NCBI GenBank assembly: GCA_947166955.1
Contig: CAMVGI010000018.1
Location: 1-11,240 of the forward strand
Length of the DNA stretch: 11,240 nt
DNA from: an uncultured Clostridia bacterium
Lineage (GTDB): Bacteria > Bacillota_A > Clostridia > Oscillospirales > Oscillospiraceae
Reading direction: 5' to 3'
Part shown: in pieces, positions 6,159 to 11,240 of the stretch
How the letters are laid out: each line of letters begins with the position of its first letter
How positions within the stretch are numbered: the stretch's first letter is position 1
Translations under genes and position numbers: made by a program
The notes under the pieces: generated by a model
Databases searched by the model: none
What the model was told of the DNA's origin: nothing
Seen by the model: the letters and a program-made list of their open reading frames with translations, nothing else

Positions 6159-6533
6159 CTACTCCTTTCCGTTTTTCTTGTGATACCGCTTGACGCGGAC
6201 GAGCAGCTTGTATTTTTGAGCAGTTTCGATCATGTTCTTTGTGCCTCGGCTCTCGCCGTCCCAGAACGCGACGAGCGCGTCCGCATTTTGCGCCATCTCC
6301 TCGTTGCGCACGATTCCGGCGCGCCGTCCGAGTCCATCCCAGTCTGCGGGGAAGTAGAGCACCTTGTAACCGTGCTCCTTTGCGTAACGCTCTCCGAGCG
6401 TGTCCGCGCCGCGCGCCTTGCCGCAGACAATGACGATTTCGTCGCTGATGTTGGAAAGCAGGTAATCCACCGTTTTTTTCAGCGCTTCGTAATTATCGAA
6501 ATCGCGGCCTCCGGCGATGATCAGTCGAAACAT
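6159..6533 (-). CDS. SLOG-superfamily protein, YspA/DUF2493-like
   Basis: A 124-residue Rossmann-like protein. LIIAGGRDFDNYEAL at the N-terminus gives the GGRDF nucleotide-binding loop; CGKARGADTLGERYA (residues 38-52) gives the RGADxLGExYA signature; FPADW, GRRAGIVRNEEMAQNADALVAFWDGESRGTKNMI then follow in family order. This matches the DUF2493/YspA branch of the SLOG superfamily, related to DprA and LOG proteins. The family is thought to bind nucleotides or NAD-derived ligands; the precise reaction is unknown. Its length is normal. AAGGAGG lies five bases before the ATG. It stops with TAG, the only clear use of that codon in the window. Its place in the same operon as a macro-domain protein is of interest because both folds bind ADP-ribose-like ligands. 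Confidence 0.9.
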   Translation of the reverse strand: MFRLIIAGGRDFDNYEALKKTVDYLLSNISDEIVIVCGKARGADTLGERYAKEHGYKVLYFPADWDGLGRRAGIVRNEEMAQNADALVAFWDGESRGTKNMIETAQKYKLLVRVKRYHKKNGKE

Positions 6534-6544
6534 AATGCCCTCCT

Positions 6545-6889
6545 TTACGGCTGTTCCGGTTTGTCAACGCGGATCAAATCGCCCTCCCAGAACGACCAGT
6601 CGCAGCCCTCCAAATCGACCGTCACGGGATAGCCGCCGTCGCTGCGGTGTCGAATTTTCGCGATGAACACCGTGTCGGCGTTGTGTTCCACGAAGTCTCG
6701 ATAGGCAGGCTGAAGGTTCTGCCATTCCGCGCTGGACTTGATCCGCTCGACGTTGAGCTTTACGGCGTCTCCGTCCGCGAGCGGGTTTTCCGCATGACTT
6801 GACGCCTCCGTGAGCATCTTTCTGATGAGCTCAGCGCCTTTCGTGGAACGCAGACGGCGCTCCAAGGCGCGCTTTTGCTGCCTGTTCAT
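6545..6889 (-). CDS. Small hypothetical phage protein, basic N-terminus
   Basis: A 114-residue protein. The first 25 residues (MNRQQKRALERRLRS...) are strongly basic and helical, a style often seen at the start of small phage proteins and compatible with nucleic-acid contact. The C-terminal half is beta-rich (TVFIAKIRHRSDGGYPVTVD, then CDWSFWEGDLIRVDKP), perhaps a small barrel. No enzyme motif is visible. AGGAGGT lies nine bases before the ATG. The gap to the SLOG gene is 11 bp and to the previous gene 15 bp. Confidence 0.75.
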   Translation of the reverse strand: MNRQQKRALERRLRSTKGAELIRKMLTEASSHAENPLADGDAVKLNVERIKSSAEWQNLQPAYRDFVEHNADTVFIAKIRHRSDGGYPVTVDLEGCDWSFWEGDLIRVDKPEQP

Positions 6890-6904
6890 CGGCGATGCAC
6901 CTCC

Positions 6905-7108
6905 TCACATAACGAGTCTTCCGGAAGCCGCCGCCTCTTCCGGCGAGCACAGCGGCGTCACCTCGATAACGGCGCGCTGGTACTCCACGGAGCCTTCGAT
7001 GATCTCCTCTTCCTTGCCGAGGCCGAGGAGCTTGCGGCGGATGGTTTTGTTGGTGATGACGACGTGAAACGTGCCATCTTCGTTTTGCGTTGCGGTGATA
7101 GTCTTCAT
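6905..7108 (-). CDS. Small hypothetical protein
   Basis: A 67-residue protein with an N-terminal beta hairpin (TITATQNEDGTFHVVITN), a basic turn (KTIRRKLLG) and a short C-terminal helix (SPEEAAASGRLVM). It is not recognised. AAGGAG lies eleven bases before the ATG. It sits 15 bp after the Thg1-like gene and 15 bp before the next gene, so it fits the operon's spacing, which is the main reason for accepting it. Confidence 0.65.
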   Translation of the reverse strand: MKTITATQNEDGTFHVVITNKTIRRKLLGLGKEEEIIEGSVEYQRAVIEVTPLCSPEEAAASGRLVM

Positions 7109-7123
7109 TGATTTGCGTACTCC

Positions 7124-7927
7124 TTACAGATATTGCTCGATGTAGTTCCGATCCTGCGTAAAAATCGGGATTTCGTGGTCGATCTCCCATACGCGGCGCA
7201 TGACCGTGATCTGCTCGCACGGATTGCGCGGGTTTTCCATATTCTGCTCGCGCGTGCGCTTGACGCAGCACGAGCCGCGCTTGCAGTCGACCGGAAAATC
7301 ATTCCAGTTGATGCCTTTTTCGGTGAAGAGCATATCCTGGATCTGGTTGCAGCTCTTTCCGTGAAGCTCGCGCTGGCTAAAATTCGCCTGACCGACTGCC
7401 TCGATGCTGTTGCGCGTCGCGTCCTGCTGACGCCAGATGAGGCAGTTCGCCACCTCGTCCTTCGGCACGGAGAAGACGCGGGCGTCAAAAAGCGCCTTAT
7501 ATCCCTTGTCGCAATAGCGATAGTAGTCAGCGCCGCTGAGGAGCATCGGATCACAAATTACGTTCATAAACGCATTGTTGAACGCGAGCGTTGCCATCGA
7601 CGCGGCGATGCTGGCCATCTTCTGAACGCCGTAGCCAAACCACGCATCCGTCGTGATGGTCGTGTAGTCCGTGAGGACAAGCGTGATCTCATCGGATTGC
7701 GTGTAGCCGAGGATGCAGCCCTGGACATTCTCGCAGAGATACTTCATAGTGCGCTGCATGGTCTGCATGAGGACGGGATCGAATGGCTTTTTCATGCCGC
7801 GCGTGAAGGTGTGAAACGCTTTGCCGTCCAGCCGGATGATGGCCGGTACGCGGCGCGTCAGATAGAGCTTCGGAACGGCTTCGTACCGCTTCATGCGGTC
7901 GCCGAGGCTGTCAGTTTTCTTTGCCAT
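7124..7927 (-). CDS. Thg1-like protein (3'-5' nucleotidyltransferase family)
   Basis: A 267-residue protein of the tRNA-His guanylyltransferase (Thg1) family, whose members add nucleotides to RNA 5' ends in the 3'-5' direction with a polymerase-like palm. IIRLDGKAFHTFTRG (residues 30-44) holds the first metal-binding Asp (D34) and the DGK/R triad; GYTQSDEITLVL (74-85) holds the second acidic pair (D79, E80), matching RLDGRxFHxFT and GQSDE of known members. Eukaryotic Thg1 adds G-1 to tRNA-His; bacterial and archaeal Thg1-like proteins repair 5'-truncated tRNAs, so tRNA repair is the likelier role here, by inference. A cysteine-rich patch (DCKRGSCC) lies in the C-terminal third. The start at 7927 is chosen because AAGGAG lies seven bases upstream; it overlaps the preceding gene by 17 bp. 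An upstream in-frame ATG at 8044 lies deep within that gene. Confidence 0.9.
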   Translation of the reverse strand: MAKKTDSLGDRMKRYEAVPKLYLTRRVPAIIRLDGKAFHTFTRGMKKPFDPVLMQTMQRTMKYLCENVQGCILGYTQSDEITLVLTDYTTITTDAWFGYGVQKMASIAASMATLAFNNAFMNVICDPMLLSGADYYRYCDKGYKALFDARVFSVPKDEVANCLIWRQQDATRNSIEAVGQANFSQRELHGKSCNQIQDMLFTEKGINWNDFPVDCKRGSCCVKRTREQNMENPRNPCEQITVMRRVWEIDHEIPIFTQDRNYIEQYL

Positions 7928-8666
7928 TGTCGTACTCCTTCCACGGAATTTCGATCGCGTGCTTGTTTGTCTCGCAATAGGACTTGACGCCGTACTTGGC
8001 AATCCAGCCGTCAAGATACTGCTGCAGTTCTTTGACCGGCGCATCGCCGATGTCGCTCATGGCATCCTCGTACATGTCCTCCGTGGCGCGTTCCACGATG
8101 TCTGCCGCGTCCATCTGCATCTCGGTCTCGTCCGTTCCCCAGACATATTTCGGACGATTGGTGATTTCCTCGTTTTCCTCGTTCCATGCGTCGAAAAACT
8201 CTTCCCATTCGCTGAAATAGCCGTCGTTGTGCGGGTAGAAGTCGCTCTGCGCCATCAGAAATGTCGTGCCGAGCGCGGACGACGGATGCTTTTCCGCATC
8301 GGCCATAGCGTCGCGTTCCTTCTTGTCGCGCTCCTGCTCGCGTTTATGGACGTAGTAATCGCAGTCGCAGACCAGACGACCGCGCGGAAGCTGCTTGCCG
8401 CAGTATTGGCAGCGGCGAACGACACCGTTGTAGCAGTTCTGGCAAAAAGAGATGGACTGGTGCTTATACGGGAAGCGCCCAACCGTCTTGTCGGGATCTT
8501 CCGTCAGACCATACACGTTGTCCTCGATCCTCATGCCGGTGCCGCCGCAGACAGGACAGATTTCTTCATTGTCGTGCAAATCCTTGACGATATTACAGTC
8601 CAAAAGGGCGCGAAAAGCGTCACGCACAGATACTGTCACTCGTACGGGCTTTACAAAGTCGCTCAA
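7911..8666 (-). CDS. Phage zinc-finger protein with acidic C-terminal half, TTG start
   Basis: A 251-residue protein, first gene after the strong promoter. Cysteine pairs lie at 37/40 (CPVCGGTG), 75/78 (CQNC), 86/89 (CQYC) and 100/102 (CDC), enough for two zinc sites. A highly charged helix follows (HKREQERDKKERDAMADAEK), then an acidic, tryptophan-rich C-terminal half (EWEEFFDAWNEENEE). It is not assigned to a named family; a zinc-ribbon protein that contacts nucleic acid or protein is the general guess. The start is taken as TTG at 8666-8664 giving MSDF, since AGGAGGT ends seven bases before it; a GTG nine bases upstream would sit only a base from that site. It overlaps the Thg1-like gene by 17 bp. 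Confidence 0.8.
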   Translation of the reverse strand: MSDFVKPVRVTVSVRDAFRALLDCNIVKDLHDNEEICPVCGGTGMRIEDNVYGLTEDPDKTVGRFPYKHQSISFCQNCYNGVVRRCQYCGKQLPRGRLVCDCDYYVHKREQERDKKERDAMADAEKHPSSALGTTFLMAQSDFYPHNDGYFSEWEEFFDAWNEENEEITNRPKYVWGTDETEMQMDAADIVERATEDMYEDAMSDIGDAPVKELQQYLDGWIAKYGVKSYCETNKHAIEIPWKEYDNGKEN

Positions 8667-8673
8667 AACATAC

Positions 8674-8680
8674 ACCTCCT
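8674..8680 (-). promoter_or_regulatory. Ribosome binding site AGGAGGT deciding a TTG start
   Basis: ACCTCCT on the plus strand is a full AGGAGGT on the transcript. The 7-base gap to TTG at 8666 is ideal, whereas the in-frame GTG at 8675 overlaps the site itself, and the ATG at 8671 is out of frame and meets TGA after one codon. Confidence 0.75.
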
Positions 8681-8709
8681 ATAATAAATTCTTGTCGTGC
8701 TATGCCTAA

Positions 8710-8737
8710 AGTATATCACGGATTTCCCCGATGTCAA
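8710..8737 (-). promoter_or_regulatory. Sigma-70-type promoter of the main leftward operon
   Basis: On the minus strand a perfect -35 TTGACA (8737-8732) is followed after 16 bases by TATACT (8715-8710), one mismatch from TATAAT. Transcription would start near 8700 and run into the zinc-finger gene and the long operon beyond it. It is in the only intergenic gap in this part of the window and is the best promoter I see. Confidence 0.8.
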
Positions 8738-8750
8738 GAGGAAACCCGTG
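8717..8750. promoter_or_regulatory. Dyad-symmetric operator candidate over the -35 box
   Basis: CACGGATTTCC at 8717-8727 and GGAAACCCGTG at 8740-8750 form an inverted repeat with 11-base arms, ten of eleven matching, and a 12-base spacer. The centre lies within TTGACA, so a dimeric repressor bound here would block the promoter. In RNA the single mismatch becomes a G-U pair on the minus transcript. Read on the plus strand, the hairpin is followed by AATTTTT and could also end antisense transcription. Confidence 0.55.
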
Positions 8751-8773
8751 AATTTTTGGCTTGCTTTAGAATT

Positions 8774-9364
8774 TTATTCTGCCGGAGGAGCAAGGCGGAG
8801 GATGACCGCAAGCGGATTATCCGTATTCATGAGCGTAGATTTGTAGCGCGCTTTCCACCAGGCATACAGCAGTTCGTAATCCTTGATGCCCTCGTAGCCG
8901 TTCACAAGAAGCTGTTGGTCGCCGGTGGAGGCGTAGTCAAGGCGCATGGAGCGAATGTCCTGCTTGCTGAAGCTCTGCAATGGCTTCTGGACGACGGACT
9001 CCACGCGAATGAAGTGACGGATAGCGTACTCAGGCAGCCGCTTGGCCGGCTTGAGGCGGTCATCGCGGAAGACCAAGACTTTTTCTTCGCCGGGTTCCAG
9101 CATCGGCTTTTCGCCATACCACGCTTCGCCGCCGATATTCCAGACCGTTTCGCCGTCGTAGAGATAGCGAACGCCGTCAATTTCGCGCAGCACGCTCGTC
9201 TCTTTCTTGTTACAGGCGGTCGCGTGCATCCGATAGTGCTGTTCCAGAACACCGACCTCGCCGGAGGAGAGGTCTTTCACCTGCTCGGCCGGAACAGCGA
9301 AAACGTCCAGATCGCCGTTTAAGTACAGCGCAAGATCATGCTGATTCAGTACAATGTTGCTCAT
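8774..9364 (-). CDS. Hypothetical protein, possibly ASCH/PUA-like
   Basis: A 196-residue protein. The central part has a VLVFRDDRLKPAKRLPEYAIRHF stretch, then IRVESVVQKPLQSFSKQDIRSM, an LLYAWWKARY helix and NPLAVILRL at the C-terminus. That order (strand with R-x-F-x-R-V, a Q-x-L-Q turn, a W-containing helix and a final NP-x-A-x-I-x-R-L strand) recalls phage ASCH-domain proteins of the PUA-like fold, which bind RNA or modified bases; I rate this only as a possibility. GGAGG six bases upstream supports the ATG at 9364. Its first 29 bases overlap the end of the methyltransferase gene. It is the last gene before the intergenic promoter region, with no clear terminator of its own. Confidence 0.7.
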   Translation of the reverse strand: MSNIVLNQHDLALYLNGDLDVFAVPAEQVKDLSSGEVGVLEQHYRMHATACNKKETSVLREIDGVRYLYDGETVWNIGGEAWYGEKPMLEPGEEKVLVFRDDRLKPAKRLPEYAIRHFIRVESVVQKPLQSFSKQDIRSMRLDYASTGDQQLLVNGYEGIKDYELLYAWWKARYKSTLMNTDNPLAVILRLAPPAE

Positions 9365-10139
9365 TTAGTGCCTCCAATCTGGTCTTTGCGACGTCAGACC
9401 ACGGCAAACCGTAATACGGGCTGCTTTTCTTGTCGCAAAAGCCGTTGTCGATGCCGATGTAGCGGCGGTTTTCGAGTTTCGCGGCGAGAAGCGTCGAGCC
9501 GGTTCCACAGCAGTTGTCGAGAACCACACCGCCCTCGTCGGAAAACGTGCGGATGGCGTAGCGAAGCAACTCCACCGGTTTCTCCGTCCCGTGCAGCGCG
9601 ACGGACGGATGCGGTTTCGGAAAGCGCCAGATCGACGATGGGTATTTGAGGCTGCTGTCAGACGATTCGACCAGCGTGTAGTTCCCGTAGCTGCGGTTGG
9701 AGTGGACGTCGTTCGCCTGCTTTCCGACCGCTCTGCCCTTGCTGTGGTTTTTCTCGCCAAGCTCCATCTGCGGATGATAGACGGGCGGATTCTTGTAGAA
9801 AACCATAATGTCCTCGTGCTCGCGCAATGGCATTTTCTTAGCGTTGAGAAATCCGCTTTTGAGCACTTTATCCCAGATGATGTTGTAGCGGTGGAGTTTT
9901 TCGTTGGAGAGCATCATGCGCGCGGTAAATTTGTCCTGTCCGAAGAGAAGGATCGCGCCGTTCGGCTTGATGATGCGCTCGTACTGCTTCCAGAGCAGCG
10001 CCGGATCAATGACGCTATCCCATTTATTGCGGCTCATGCCGTAGGGGAGGTCGCAGAGGATCATGTCGACGCTCTCATCGGCGATGTCGCGCATGACCTC
10101 CAAGCAGTCACCAAATACAACGGAGTTTGGCGCGATCAT
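9336..10139 (-). CDS. DNA methyltransferase, beta class (N6-adenine or N4-cytosine)
   Basis: A 267-residue amino-methyltransferase. Catalytic motif IV appears first, as ILCDLPYGMSRNKWD (DLPY at residues 30-33, in place of the commoner DPPY). GTEKPVELL (184-192) is motif X, and VVLDNCCGTGSTLLAA (205-220) is the S-adenosylmethionine-binding motif I, followed by RRYIGID. This order, IV then X-I, defines the beta class. The product is N6-methyladenine or N4-methylcytosine in DNA; the target sequence cannot be read. The length is compact and typical of phage solitary enzymes. No endonuclease neighbours it, so it is probably protective or regulatory. The ATG overlaps the preceding stop (ATGA); GGTGAG lies six bases upstream. 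It overlaps the next gene by 29 bp. Confidence 0.92.
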   Translation of the reverse strand: MIAPNSVVFGDCLEVMRDIADESVDMILCDLPYGMSRNKWDSVIDPALLWKQYERIIKPNGAILLFGQDKFTARMMLSNEKLHRYNIIWDKVLKSGFLNAKKMPLREHEDIMVFYKNPPVYHPQMELGEKNHSKGRAVGKQANDVHSNRSYGNYTLVESSDSSLKYPSSIWRFPKPHPSVALHGTEKPVELLRYAIRTFSDEGGVVLDNCCGTGSTLLAAKLENRRYIGIDNGFCDKKSSPYYGLPWSDVAKTRLEALNEQHCTESA

Positions 10140-10462
10140 CCTCCGCTCACCGCCTTTTTTATGTCCGCGAGGCGCTGGTTGATGCGGTCGCAGGTCTCGC
10201 AGTAGCAGAGAAGCGCGCGGCGCAGCTCTTCCTTTTCCGCATCATCCATCTTTTTGATGGTTTTCCCGATCTCGACGAGAATGGCGTCGGCGTCCATTGC
10301 GCCGACATCATCGGTGTTCGGGAAATAGTCGGAAGCTGGCTTGTTCATCCAGTCGTGGAAAGCCTTTTCCGCCGTTTCCTCCATCGGGACGCTCATCAAG
10401 CCCATGAGCGTCGCTTCAAAGAGGTCTTGCGGAAGCGTTTGGAGATATTCAAAGACCGTCAT
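10136..10462 (-). CDS. Small acidic hypothetical phage protein
   Basis: A 108-residue protein beginning MTVFEYLQTLP. It is mostly helical and acidic, with EETAEKAFHDWMNKPASDY in the middle and a C-terminal helix bearing LLCYCETCDR (CYCETC, a possible but weak metal site). It is not recognised as a named family; small proteins that begin with MTVFEYL are frequent in phages of Clostridia. GAGG lies eight bases before the ATG at 10462, which is preferred to a GTG nine bases upstream lying next to the ribosome site. It comes 5 bp after the dUTPase stop and its TGA overlaps the methyltransferase start. Confidence 0.75.
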   Translation of the reverse strand: MTVFEYLQTLPQDLFEATLMGLMSVPMEETAEKAFHDWMNKPASDYFPNTDDVGAMDADAILVEIGKTIKKMDDAEKEELRRALLCYCETCDRINQRLADIKKAVSGG

Positions 10463-10467
10463 GCCAG

Positions 10468-11004
10468 TCACCTCGTTCCGGTGGAGCCGAAGCCGCCGCG
10501 ATCATCGTTGCCGAGAGATTCGACTTCCTCAAAAGCAAGCGTCGGCTGGTGCTCAATAATGCGGAACTGGCAGATGCGGTCGCCGGCATGGATCTCCGTA
10601 TCGCGGTCTGCAACGGCGGGGAAGCGCCACTGGTCGTTGTCGCCGCAGTATTTCTCGTCGATAACGCCGATGCTGTTCGCTTGCTTGATACCGAAATGCT
10701 TGTAGGTGGAAGAACGCGGCGCGACGATGGCCTCGTATCCTTCGGGAAGCTGCATGGCAACTCCCAGGGGAATCAGCTTGAACTCGCCGGCCTTCATGGT
10801 CACGTCTTCCGCTGCAGCGAGGTCGATCCAGTCGGACTTTCCGCCGACGTAACAGAGCTTGGGAATTTTATCGGAGAGGTAGCGGATGCGGATCGAAACA
10901 TCCGGCGCGTCGTCGGGAAAGTTTTTGATGCTGTGGCTCTCGTGGTCGACGTCGCCGGCGTCGTTGTGGTGCTTGATGATCGTCTCAATCGTAGAAAAAC
11001 CCAT
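10468..11004 (-). CDS. dut: dUTP diphosphatase (dUTPase), trimeric type
   Basis: Hydrolyses dUTP to dUMP and pyrophosphate, keeping uracil out of phage DNA and supplying dUMP for thymidylate. All five motifs of trimeric dUTPases are present in order in this 178-residue protein: WIDLAAAED (59-67), APRSST (95-100, usually PRSG), [14 protein letters not shown] with the catalytic Asp and Tyr (110-123), [10 protein letters not shown] (141-150) and [11 protein letters not shown] (167-177), the glycine-rich C-terminal lid. The N-terminal 55 residues precede the usual start of the fold and are histidine- and acid-rich ([14 protein letters not shown]). The ATG at 11004 has AAAGGA nine bases upstream; an upstream in-frame ATG at 11055 lies in the terminator/promoter gap and lacks such a site. 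It is followed closely by the small gene at 10462. Confidence 0.95.
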   Translation of the reverse strand: MGFSTIETIIKHHNDAGDVDHESHSIKNFPDDAPDVSIRIRYLSDKIPKLCYVGGKSDWIDLAAAEDVTMKAGEFKLIPLGVAMQLPEGYEAIVAPRSSTYKHFGIKQANSIGVIDEKYCGDNDQWRFPAVADRDTEIHAGDRICQFRIIEHQPTLAFEEVESLGNDDRGGFGSTGTR

Positions 11005-11026
11005 TTTCGTTTTTCCTTTCCGTAAA

Positions 11027-11055
11027 TATAAATGGTTTGAAAAATTTTCATCCAA
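11027..11055 (-). promoter_or_regulatory. Weak promoter candidate for dut
   Basis: On the minus strand TTGGAT (11055-11050) is followed after 17 bases by TTTATA (11032-11027); TATATT two bases further on is an alternative -10 with 19-base spacing. It lies between the terminator and the dUTPase start in an AT-rich stretch. Both boxes deviate from consensus. Confidence 0.4.
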
Positions 11056-11093
11056 AATGCGCCATCGGCGCGGCGGCGGATTTCCGCCGCCGC
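11050..11093 (-). terminator. Tandem-hairpin intrinsic terminator
   Basis: After the stop at 11101 the minus strand has a perfect 11-base-arm GC-rich hairpin (arms 11093-11083 and 11080-11070), at once followed by a second, GCGCC-GAT-GGCGC (11071-11059), and then ATTTTGG. The second hairpin with its short U tract is the likely release point; the first adds a strong stem. It separates the right-edge gene from dut. Confidence 0.7.
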
Positions 11094-11100
11094 TTTGCCG

Positions 11101-11240
11101 TTACAGAGCAAGTGCAAACTGGTTGTCGGATATGAGCGTAACGCCGAGAAGGTCGTCATACCGCGTGGGACGGTTCGGAATGTAGCGCCCAAACTTCACG
11201 ATGGCGTTCTGACCGCGCAGCGCGGCGAGCTTGTCTTCGA
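11101..11240 (-). CDS. C-terminal end of an unrecognised gene (right edge)
   Basis: The frame is open from the right edge to TAA at 11103-11101, giving 45 full residues that end DDLLGVTLISDNQFALAL and include KFGRYIPNRPTRYDD. It is supported by the strong terminator that begins eight bases after the stop. The start and most of the protein are outside the window, and the tail alone does not name a family. Confidence 0.7.
   Translation of the reverse strand, partial: EDKLAALRGQNAIVKFGRYIPNRPTRYDDLLGVTLISDNQFALAL

Noticed and set aside
7133..7987. Plus-strand open frame of 284 codons opposite the Thg1-like gene
   Set aside because: The minus strand carries the family motifs; the plus frame has none.
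7893..8684. Plus-strand open frame opposite the zinc-finger gene, with some hydrophobic stretches
   Set aside because: The hydrophobic stretches arise from antisense reading of acidic and charged codons; no ribosome site or promoter supports it.
8717..8755. Dyad at 8717-8750 read as a plus-strand terminator with following AATTTTT
   Set aside because: No plus-strand gene needs it; its position over the -35 box makes an operator more likely.
1..11240. Stop-codon reassignment as in some gut phages
   Set aside because: TAA, TGA and TAG each end genes at sensible positions, and no gene contains an in-frame stop apart from the tract-linked break.

Overview
The window looks like a stretch of a tailed-bacteriophage genome, or of a prophage, from the early/accessory region of a Gram-positive host, most likely a Firmicute of the Clostridia type. 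The reasons are: every credible gene lies on the minus strand; genes are packed with gaps of a few bases or short overlaps (several ATGA and one TTGA junction); nearly all are preceded by strong AGGAGG-like ribosome binding sites; and several belong to families typical of Firmicute phages (YopX-like, DUF551-like, Dam-type N6-adenine methyltransferase, dUTPase, a CPLL-type cysteine-rich mini-protein). There are no structural, packaging, integrase or rRNA/tRNA genes. TAA, TGA and TAG all occur as natural stops, so the standard bacterial code applies.

Layout in transcription order (right to left). At the right edge is the C-terminal end of an unrecognised gene (11101-11240), followed by a tandem-hairpin terminator (11050-11093). 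A weak promoter candidate then precedes dUTPase (10468-11004), a small hypothetical gene (10136-10462), a beta-class DNA methyltransferase (9336-10139) and a possibly ASCH/PUA-like gene (8774-9364). A 98-107 bp intergenic gap (8667-8773) carries the best promoter in the window, TTGACA-N16-TATACT, with an 11-bp-arm dyad centred on its -35 box. This promoter probably starts a long leftward operon: zinc-finger protein (7911-8666), Thg1-like 3'-5' nucleotidyltransferase (7124-7927), two small hypotheticals, a SLOG/YspA-like nucleotide-binding protein (6159-6533), an unrecognised 408-residue protein (4924-6150), a small phage protein (4520-4927), a macro-domain protein (4037-4513), a Dam-type methyltransferase broken by a nine-base G tract (3567-4017), and a run of small proteins down to a DUF1848-like protein with a C-terminal CX3CX2C cluster (826-1608). 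After a 140-bp gene-free gap come a YopX-like protein (293-685), a coiled-coil/zinc-knuckle protein (15-296) and the first codons of one more gene at the left edge.

As a set these genes look like nucleotide metabolism (dUTPase), DNA modification (two methyltransferases of different classes, no restriction partner visible) and a group that may handle nucleotide or NAD-derived metabolites and RNA ends (macro domain, SLOG, Thg1-like). A joint counter-defence role for the last group is inference from content and neighbourhood only. The most notable single observations are the homopolymeric G tract that switches the Dam-type gene out of frame, the phage-borne Thg1-like enzyme, the DUF1848-like protein with its inverted cluster position, and the promoter/operator at 8710-8750.
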